Positions 51,448-59,800 of a DNA stretch of 64,000 nt are shown here, piece by piece. The stretch's first letter is position 1, and the number at the start of each line of letters is the position of its first letter. The notes beneath the pieces are model-generated. The model saw only the letters and a list, made by a program, of their open reading frames with translations. It did no database searches and was not told where the DNA came from. A program made the position numbers and the translations under genes. Origin of the DNA: Cylindrotheca closterium (taxonomy: Eukaryota > Bacillariophyta > Bacillariophyceae > Bacillariales > Bacillariaceae); NCBI GenBank assembly GCA_933822405.4, contig CAKOGP040002092.1, positions 80,102 to 144,101 on the forward strand. Reading direction: 5' to 3'.

Positions 51448-52800
51448 TTAATGCTGCCAGTTACCATCGTAATCAATCTCCATCTCAATTTCCATCGAAT
51501 CATCGTCGTCATCATGGTCATCTGTCAACCAGGAGTAATCGGACAGTGTGGAAAACGTGGAATGCGAGTCGTGCTTGTCATCATATTCATATTCATCATC
51601 ATCGCCACCAGAAACCAAGGTACTTGTTTCTGGATCAATGGAGGATACAATGTCTTCCAACGCTGCACAAACTTTCTTCATGGTGAGACGTTGGCTGATG
51701 TTATCGCACCAGGTTTGGTGCAGCAAATCTTCCAACTCGGAACAGCTTGGCAAATCGTCCATGCATGGTCGGAAGCCTTCGTCACAGACTTCGGCAAAGT
51801 GTTCTTCCCGACTCATACCATAGTATGGTTCCGTCAAGGACATCATTTCGTAGCAGACCATCGCCCAGCTGTACACATCAGCTTTGCGATTGTATCCGGT
51901 GCGCCTGTGGACTTCTGGTGCCAGGTACCGAGCAGTACCAGCATAGGTCATGTGGTAAGTTCTATCGGGACCAGTGGCCTTACTTTTGCTGGGAAGTTGT
52001 CGGCATAGTCCAAAGTCAAAGAGTTGAACGGATCCATCCTTGAAACCAATGTTTCGCGGGGACAAGTCCCGGTAGATCAACCGGCGATGATGAAGGTATT
52101 CCAAAGCTTCCGCAAGCTCCAATGCATAGCAGAGCCGTTCGGAAACAAAGGTCGCGTCGTCATTGGGTGTATCCGATCTGACTGTCCAATGATGAATCTT
52201 TTCTCGGAGGGTGCAATCCCATCGATCCACAATTAGGGCAAAGCCATTCTGAGCATTGGTGTTTCCACCTTTGGTGGAGATGAATGCCCGAAGCCTTGCA
52301 ATTTGTGGGTGATCCAACTGAGCCAAGAGATTGGCTTCACCAATCAATTGATGAAATGCCTTGTGGAGAGCCGTTTCGCCTGCGGATGAGGCACTGACTC
52401 GTAACCTCTTGATCACAAACTGATGGTTATTATTGCCATTGCCATTGCCATTGCCATTACCATTATTACCGTTACCATTGTTGTTATCAGAGTCTTGTTT
52501 TTGGGATCGTTCCAGCATGGCCTTGCGAGCACTTTTGCTGATACTTGATAGAGCATGAACCTTGGTGAAGGATCCCTTGCCTATTCGGCTACCAATCTTG
52601 ATGTCATTGAGATCCAATGCTGGTATACGTTTCGCACGATTGTTGTTGTTGGTATGCCCTTTTCCTCCCATCGTTTTCAGTCTCTTGGACTTTAGAAAGG
52701 ATTCCAAAGGACATCTCTCACTTCTTTCACTGATATGCATTTCCTGTGGTGCAGTTCTGTTGGCCATTGCGGTAGTATTAGTAGTAGTAGCTTGATCCAT
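51448..52800 (-). CDS. Ser/Thr or TKL-like protein kinase (450 aa)
   Basis: The kinase domain spans about residues 70-380. The glycine loop is IGKGSFTKV, and the catalytic lysine lies in FVIKRLRV. Between them is an insert of alternating Asn-Gly. The catalytic loop reads YRDLSPRN (HRD variant with Y, and Ser where Ser/Thr kinases have Lys). Then come FDFGLCRQ, a TYAGTARYLAPEV activation-segment end and ADVYSWAMVCYEMM. The RDLSPRN form is closer to tyrosine-kinase-like kinases than to RDLKPEN kinases. The ends are low complexity and the C-terminus is strongly acidic. Predicted to be an active cytosolic kinase because K, D and DFG are intact. Single exon. The GN insert corresponds to a GCCATT/GCCATTACC-type microsatellite on the plus strand near 52437-52470. 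Confidence 0.88.
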   Translation of the reverse strand: MDQATTTNTTAMANRTAPQEMHISERSERCPLESFLKSKRLKTMGGKGHTNNNNRAKRIPALDLNDIKIGSRIGKGSFTKVHALSSISKSARKAMLERSQKQDSDNNNGNGNNGNGNGNGNGNNNHQFVIKRLRVSASSAGETALHKAFHQLIGEANLLAQLDHPQIARLRAFISTKGGNTNAQNGFALIVDRWDCTLREKIHHWTVRSDTPNDDATFVSERLCYALELAEALEYLHHRRLIYRDLSPRNIGFKDGSVQLFDFGLCRQLPSKSKATGPDRTYHMTYAGTARYLAPEVHRRTGYNRKADVYSWAMVCYEMMSLTEPYYGMSREEHFAEVCDEGFRPCMDDLPSCSELEDLLHQTWCDNISQRLTMKKVCAALEDIVSSIDPETSTLVSGGDDDEYEYDDKHDSHSTFSTLSDYSWLTDDHDDDDDSMEIEMEIDYDGNWQH

Positions 52801-53770
52801 CGTTTATATTGCCAGGTTTTGTAGCTGGATTTGCACTTTACACTCCACCATACGCTTGGACGGGGACATTCGTTGTAATTTTGACCAGTTTCTGGGCGAT
52901 GAAGATTGTGAATCACTTATGGCACGAGGGGCTTAATTTTGGCCATTCCGGAACCATGGGGAACGAAAAGGTGCCGCTAATTGCATACTTCTTGAAAGCA
53001 TTTATTGGAAGCGAACTGGATCGTCTTTCAACATTTATTTCTGTGACTCGTACTAGGCATAAATCCCGAACCGGGGAAACGTTCTGGGAACCGAGAGCAT
53101 ATATATCAATTGAAACTTACCGGTATTTACTTATTTGGCGTGTTTGATTGACTCCCGAAATTGACATATGTGAAAGTATGTTAGTTTTAAAGTTCACCGG
53201 CATTCTGAGGTTATATATATCATTTTTAACTTGTATTTATGCACACTTGCGCGACGGTATTTGATTGACGCTCTTCAGACCGGAAAACTGTCCAGTTTTG
53301 TGTGATACCGGTACCAGGTACACGTACCGGTAGCGGATGATAGGGAATGGAAATCGTTTGAAGGTCAGCAGGAAGAAAAATGACAATGGTCATTCAAGGT
53401 ACCATGCAGCGAAGTACAACTGTACAGGTGCAGTAATTTTGTGCAAAAGTAATTACTACAATATTACCTACCGGTAGCTAGACGTGAGCATGATCATGCA
53501 AGCGCGCACATCATATATTGAATATTGAATATCATATCTATCAGCACGATCGATTGTGGATTGATTTCTTCGACTACTTTCTTATCGATCACTTCGAGTC
53601 AGCGTCTGGCAATCATCAGAGGATCCACTTGAACTTCCTTATCATCAAAACATCAACTTTTTCAAAGTCTTCTCATCCCGAGGTTGGTGTTGGTGGGGAT
53701 GATATCCATGTTTCGATACACCGCCAAGAAAACTATCCCACAACTACAACATTCTCGTATTCTATCAACA
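52801..53770. promoter_or_regulatory. Divergent intergenic region rich in TACCGGTA
   Basis: Lies between the minus kinase and the plus dehydrogenase. TACCGGTA occurs at 53118, 53306, 53325 and 53469. An open frame at 52809-53147 has hydrophobic and polar stretches but no family and overlaps the expected kinase promoter; not called. Confidence 0.4.
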
Positions 53771-54966
53771 ATGGCAAAGCCAACCGCCATTTTCCTCAAC
53801 TGTACCCGCCTCGACTAGTAAGTACCGCATATCTTGGGAGATTTTATCAGAATAGCACTTCCACTTGCGCCCTTGTTTGTTTCCCTGATGATGCAGGATG
53901 ACATGCTCTCTTTGTTCTCTTCCTTTTCAAAATTCCTTCGTCATCAACACAATCGAAACATACCAACTGACCAAAACCTCTCCTGCCTTTTCATCAAAGC
54001 GACCGCAAGCTCAACTTTGACAAGCTGGCTGAAATTGTCGATTTTCACAGAAATGACACGGATTATGTGACAGATCCCAAAGAATTGGTTCAACTGGTCA
54101 CTGACTCCAAAGCGGAAATTGTCATTACCAAAGAAATGAAAGTACCAGCGGAATGCGTAGAACAGTTCCCATCCTCCGTCAAGCTTTTATGTGAGGCAGG
54201 CACGGGGTACAACAACATTCCCATTCCAGCCGCCCAAGCCAAGGGGATTACCGTCTGCAATATTCCTACCTATTCGACCGAAGCGGTCGCACACATGGCC
54301 ATTACCTACGTTATGAATCTTTCCATCAACATGTTTGAACAACAAGCCATGTTGCAAAAGGGAGACAGATCCAATTTTACTGGTCCCTTTACATTGCCCT
54401 TGATGGAATTGGGAAACAAGACCATTGGTTTGGTCGGTGGCGGTGGTATGATTGGAAGCAAGGTGGCCGATATTGCCTTGGCACTGGGAATGAATGTCAT
54501 TATTAGTAGCCGTCGTGGAACTTTGCCTCAGGATCATCGCCTCGCCAATCATCCCAAGGTCCAGGTCGTGTCGGAATTGGAAGATCTTTTGACCGAATCC
54601 GACTTTGTCAGTCTGCACACTCCATTGAACGACCAAACCCGGGGATCCTTCGGGCGTGCCCAATTGACCAAAATGAAACCAAGTGCCTATTTAATCAATA
54701 CTTCGCGAGGTGCCGTCTGCAACGAAGGAGAATTGATTGCCTGTCTCAAGGAAGGTGTGATTGCTGGAGCCGGACTGGATGTTACGGCTACCGAGCCAGC
54801 ACCCATGGACTCTGAATTGTGGGAGCTCCCTAATGTTTGGCTGAGTCCACACATTGGTTGGAGACGATTGGAAACCCGACAGCGATTGGTCGATATGACA
54901 TGTGACAATATCAAGGCATATTGCGAAGCCAAGAGCCCCGAAGATTATATCAATGTTGTAAGCTAA
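53771..54966 (+). CDS. D-isomer-specific 2-hydroxyacid dehydrogenase, two exons (337 aa)
   Basis: Exons 53771-53817 and 54000-54966. The first encodes MAKPTAIFLNCTRLD and joins as TA|C to YDRKLNFDKLAEIVDFH. This gives the missing first strand of the catalytic domain, so the ATG at 53771 is preferred to later starts. The NAD site is GLVGGGGMIGSKVA. Catalytic residues sit in INTSRGAV (Arg), DVTATEPAP (Glu) and LSPHIGWRR (His). GTGYNNIPIPAA matches the family's substrate-loop G-x-[GD]-x-[ND]. The family reduces 2-oxoacids such as hydroxypyruvate, glyoxylate or pyruvate with NAD(P)H. The closest style is glycerate dehydrogenase/hydroxypyruvate reductase, but the substrate is not fixed by sequence. 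No presequence; cytosolic or peroxisomal. The length is normal. Confidence 0.92.
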
Positions 54967-55087
54967 GCTAAATTGAAAACAAGTTACTGTATAAATTACA
55001 ATTGTCAATACGGCAGAAGTAGAATAATGGTACAGGGATATAGTAGTAGTAGTAGTAGCAGTAGTAATAGTAGCAGTAGTAATAGTG

Positions 55088-56368
55088 TTACAGAGAGCTA
55101 GTGGCTCCAGCAGCAGGTGCAATGTTACACAAATGGGATGCTACCTTTTTCAAATAGTCGGCTTCTTCCACCGTTGGAAGTGGCATCGGTGGTTGTACGG
55201 TCGGAGGTTGCATGTATCGCGCCGTCGACCACCAACCAACCTGGTACTCAGGTGGTTCTTGTCCAGTGATGGTGCAATATAGCAAACAAGCCTCGAGATA
55301 GGTTCCATGTGGGCTTGGATGGAAATCATCTGGCGCGTACAGGGCTTCCCAAGAAACTACGGCGGATGGAGCTTCCGAGGTAGTAGTAGGATCATTGGCT
55401 CGTTGGTTATGCTCCCTGATGTATTGATAGGCCAATCCCAGTGGGGCAATCTTGGCATTGGAAAAGAGCGTGGCATATTCGGCATACCCGTCCACCAAGG
55501 ATTTTGTGAAATTGTCAAAATCGCCCAAATCACTGGAATTCTTGGCCGGTGACTTGTAGGCTGCTGTCATGAGCAATATCACGGTAGCGTTCTTATTGTT
55601 ACTGTCAAGTAGAGGAATGTACTTTTCTTGAAAAGTCTGAATGGATTCCGTCTTGTTGGCTTCTCGAACGGGTGCTTGGGTATGATCGTTGATGATTACA
55701 TAATCCCATTTGCTTTCCTCAGCATCAGGTGGTGATGACGACAACAAGGCTTCCACAGTGGGTGATCCAATATCGTAGGTGCCATCTGGCTTGAGTGCAG
55801 CTGGTGTGGCAAACTTGTTCCGCATCCCATTGCCCTTTTCGAACAATCCAGTAACATTGGCGCCTCCCCTTAAACAGGAATCCTGTGTGACATCGTAGCG
55901 CTGATTCATCATGTGCTCCAGCATTCGGGGACAGTCATTAAAATACTGTATACTGTTGCCGATATGTGCAATGGCAACACTCCTCCTTCGATTATTGTTG
56001 TCGGCAGTATTATCAAGCAGGGTTCCATGATGATTCTTAATGTCTTGCGATTCCGATGATGTGTGCCCGCCGCGTATAGTGCCTGTACGTTCCATTCTAA
56101 ATCGATCGGTCTGATGCCCCAATGTCCAAAGTGTTATCCCTAGTAGTGTGAATATTGTTAAGAGTTTGAAAGAATAGCAATAAGGAGGCAAAATTTCAAA
56201 TGATGAGTCATCGATGGAATTATGATGAGTCGAATTCTTGTGGTTTGGTTCAGAGGACATGGAAGAGGAGGATCGTGAATAGGGAGAACGCGGAACATCT
56301 GGAGGTGCAGACGCAGACCTATGATATTCTACCTGGTATCTCTGCTGTTGTATTCTTGATCGCTTCAT
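55088..56368 (-). CDS. Type II membrane SGNH-hydrolase-like protein (426 aa)
   Basis: The start at 56368 (MKRSRIQQQRYQ) is preferred; an in-frame ATG at 56509 would add 47 residues with no conserved feature. A basic, Ser-rich cytosolic tail is followed by a membrane anchor (SFKLLTIFTLLGITLWTLG) and a lumenal domain. AIAHIGNSIQYFNDCPRMLE contains the G-N-S nucleophile block I of SGNH hydrolases. DYVIINDHTQAP contains block III-like N-D-H, and DDFHPSPHGTYLEA contains the late D-x-x-H of block V. It is probably a Golgi or secreted-side esterase or acyltransferase. Several N-x-[ST] sites are present. It has the same fold class as, but little similarity to, the gene at 22946-25129. Its end is convergent with the dehydrogenase; an AGT/AGC-repeat tract lies between the two stops (55033-55080). 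Confidence 0.75.
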   Translation of the reverse strand: MKRSRIQQQRYQVEYHRSASAPPDVPRSPYSRSSSSMSSEPNHKNSTHHNSIDDSSFEILPPYCYSFKLLTIFTLLGITLWTLGHQTDRFRMERTGTIRGGHTSSESQDIKNHHGTLLDNTADNNNRRRSVAIAHIGNSIQYFNDCPRMLEHMMNQRYDVTQDSCLRGGANVTGLFEKGNGMRNKFATPAALKPDGTYDIGSPTVEALLSSSPPDAEESKWDYVIINDHTQAPVREANKTESIQTFQEKYIPLLDSNNKNATVILLMTAAYKSPAKNSSDLGDFDNFTKSLVDGYAEYATLFSNAKIAPLGLAYQYIREHNQRANDPTTTSEAPSAVVSWEALYAPDDFHPSPHGTYLEACLLYCTITGQEPPEYQVGWWSTARYMQPPTVQPPMPLPTVEEADYLKKVASHLCNIAPAAGATSSL

Positions 56369-56820
56369 GGTATTCACTACAATAAATCCATCAGCAAACA
56401 CACATTTGATATTATTATCATACCTCTCGCTGAATTCCTGAGCTTCTTTTCCCTGAAAATTTTGTCGTTGTGATTTTTGGCAACCAGGCAGGTGAGCGAG
56501 CCGACCCAAATAGGCCTTTCACCTACAGCGTACAGCACGTGCATCTTATTGTACCATCGTCCAGCTGCCACACAAAACTACCAAGGTCTGTCCGAAGGTA
56601 AACTGTTGGAAGCATTTTGAAAGTTTGAATTCCCCGTGACAAACTTGGTGTGCGGGTGTCGCCAGTCGCAAAGGGATAACCCGCAGGTGAGGGTCATTCA
56701 AGGTATCGGTTTTATGTCTGACGTTCTTGGATGGAAGCTGGATTTCGTGGATATCCTACCTGTCGGTACCGGTTACGATCCGAGTGCCCGATCTTGTTGG
56801 TTCAGTGATTGCGTAACAAG
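56369..56820. other. Divergent intergenic region, no supported gene
   Basis: Upstream region of both the minus SGNH-like gene and the plus modular repeat gene. The palindrome variant TACCGGTT occurs at 56767. No other feature I can support. Confidence 0.45.
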
Positions 56821-59800
56821 ATGGGTAACACAAACGAAGGCCCCCAAGGCGACGCAACCCTTGATTCTAGTGACATGCCTTCGTCATCACCAGGCATGTC
56901 AGAGGAGGCTGTCATGCTTCAGAAAAGGCTCAATGATGAATTTCAGGGCATGGTAGCTGAAATGATTGATACCAAGGAGTTTGAAGCGGAATCGGATATC
57001 GAACCGGAAGCCCAAAAGGCACTCGTACGAGCAGCAAACGAAATTTGCTACACTCGCAAATACTACGATATCTCAAAGGATGAGATCATTTACTTCCCAA
57101 GCTTACTCAAATCTATCAGAAACAATTCCCTATTCGAGTTGGCTGGCAAATATTACGAGGACCCTTTTGAAGAGTTCCCGGAAGAATATTGCATGGGATT
57201 ACGGAGAGTTTCCTTTGCAAGGATGGCAAAAGATGGCCACGACTACGATGATAGTGATGGTGAAGAAGAGCACTTAGATGATCAGCTGATGATGCGTCTT
57301 TCTCATCCAGTTGCTGCAGTGACGACCACTGCTTCCGAGACGACCACTGCTTCCGAGGAGAATGAAAATAAGAACACAGAATCATCATCATCATCATCCC
57401 AACCTACCGAAAAGCCATTGGTTTGGAAGCGGAGTAGTGCCCCGGCAGCTGCAGTGACGAACACCGCTTCCGCAAAGGAGGGCACATCCGAAAACAGAGC
57501 AATAAGCCCTTTGATTTGGAAACGAGGTGGTGCTCAGCCAGTGGATTCTGCAACCACAGCTTCGCCTGCTGCTTTACCTAAAACACCTGAAAGTCCATTG
57601 ATTTGGAAACGAGGCACTGTTCAGCCAGTTGATTTGGCAACCACAGCTGCTGTACCTAAAACACCAGAAAGTCCTTTGATTTGGAAACGAGGTACTGTTC
57701 AGCCAGTTGATTTGACCACCACAGCTTCTGCGAAAAAGACGCCATCAGAGACAACCCCATTTCAACCAACTGGTCCGACTTTGACATGGAAGCGGGGTAG
57801 TGCCATAGCCGATGCTGTCATCTCGTCTCAAGTTGCTGATACCTTTACGGTGGAAGAGACGATGCCATCCAAGAACCACTCGGTCTCGGAAGATGAAGTT
57901 CAACAGAGATTGGGAATGAGACGTCAAGCAAGTTTCCTTCGAAAGGCATCGATTCTCGACTCGCTCGAGAAATTTTACGAGCCGGATCCCATGTCCTCGG
58001 CCGCAAAAAAGAAAGCTGCAAACAAAGAAAGCGAAATGCGGCTAGCGAAGATTGACAAGGAACTAAAGAGTATGATCAAGGAAATGCTGCAATCGAGGGA
58101 CTTTCAAGACGAGACTGACATGGAACCTCTCGCACACAAGGCGCTCGTCAAGGCAGCCAAGGAAATTTGCTACACTCGCAAGTACTATGATGTCTCGACG
58201 CACGAAGCCATTTTCATTCCTTCTATTGTGAAAACGATGAAAGACAACAGTCTATTTGAAAAGGCAGATGAATATTACGAGGAAGAATACGAAGAGTTCC
58301 CAGAAGAATATTCCATGGCTCTAAGGAAAGTTGCCTTTGCAAGGATGGCTGCAGAAGGCCTGGAATATCATGACAGTGATGGCGAGGAGGAAGAAGTGGA
58401 GTTTGCTATGATGATGCAACTGTCCCAGCCTGTGGATCTGCCAGCGTCAAGCACTAGTGCCAGCAAGAAGAAGCAAAGCCAAACGAAGGTTCTAAAGGAC
58501 ACGAGAATGGACGCCTCGGAAGAAACCTTTGTCTGGACACGGAGCAGCAGACATTTGGATGCTGAGGATGCAGAGGAGAGCATGGCAGCTGCTATGATGG
58601 CTGCAGTGCCTGAACAACAGCCGGCGCCGGCGAAAAAACAAGAACCTACGACAAAGAAACCAGCTGTCACGGAAGAAGAAGTGCAGCAGAGACTAGGAAT
58701 GCGGCGTCAAGCTAGCTTCCTTCGAAAGGCAGCAATTCTAGATTCAATTGGCAAACATGAGACAGAAGAAAGCTTGCCTCCCATTGGTGAATCCTCGGAT
58801 TCTGGAAAGAAGAAGAAAGGACTTCCATCGAAACTGGTAGACAAGCGATTAGATGCGTCTGAAGAAACATTTGTATGGACGAGAAGTAGCAGAAATATGG
58901 ATGCTGAAGCAAGCATGGCTGCTGCTGTGGCTGCCATCCCTGAGCAACCTACGAAACCAGCCAGAAAAGAAGAAACCCCTGCAAAGAAACCAGCCTTCAC
59001 TGAAGAAGAAGTCCAGCAGAGACTGAGCATGCGGCGCCAAGCAAGCTTCCTTCGTAAAGCGGCGATCTTGGACTCGATCGGGAAAAATGAAGGTGAGGAA
59101 ATGGTGTTGCCTTCGATTGGCGAGTCATCAACCAAAAAGAAGGCAGCGGGGCCATCGACACTGGTGGATAAACGAATGGACACATCTGAAGAAACATTTG
59201 TATGGGCAAGAAGCAGCAGAAGTCTGGATGATGCAAGCATGTTAGCTGCTATGGCTTCTGCCCCCGAGCAACCGACAAAACCAGCCAGGAAAGAAGATGC
59301 TCCTGTAAAGAAGCCAGCTGTGACCGAAGAAGAAGTTCAACAGAGACTGAGCATGCGGCGCCAAGCAAGCTTCCTTCGCAAGGCGGCGATCTTGGACTCG
59401 ATCGGGAAAAATGAAGGTGAGGAAATGGTGTTGCCTTCGATTGGCGAGTCATCAACCAAAAAGAAGGCAGCGCGGCCATCGACACTGGTGGATAAACGAA
59501 TGGACACATCTGAAGAAACATTTGTATGGGCAAGAAGCAGCAGAAGTCTGGATGATGCAAGCATGTTAGCTGCTGTGGCTTCTGCCCCCGAGCAACCGAC
59601 GAAACCAGCCAGAAAAGAAGATGCCCCAGTAAAGAAACCAGCCGTCACTGAAGAAGAAGTCCAGCAAAGATTGAGCATGCGACGCCAAGCGAGCTTCCTT
59701 CGCAAGGCGGCAATCTTGGACTCGATCGGGAAAAATGAAGGTGAGGAAATGGTGTTGCCTTCGATTGGCGAGTCATCAACCAAAAAGAAGGCAGCGGGGC

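Noticed and set aside
52809..53147. 112-codon plus-strand frame next to the kinase start
   Set aside because: No domain, it lies in the expected divergent promoter, contains a TACCGGTA site near its end and lacks support.
54067..54966. Shorter, intronless start for the dehydrogenase
   Set aside because: The codon at 54067 is GTG. Upstream sequence continues the fold, and an exon at 53771-53817 joins in frame through a GTAAGT donor and AAAG acceptor.
56377..56509. N-terminal extension of the SGNH-like protein from ATG 56509
   Set aside because: The added residues lack conserved features; starting at 56368 gives a normal basic tail plus membrane anchor.
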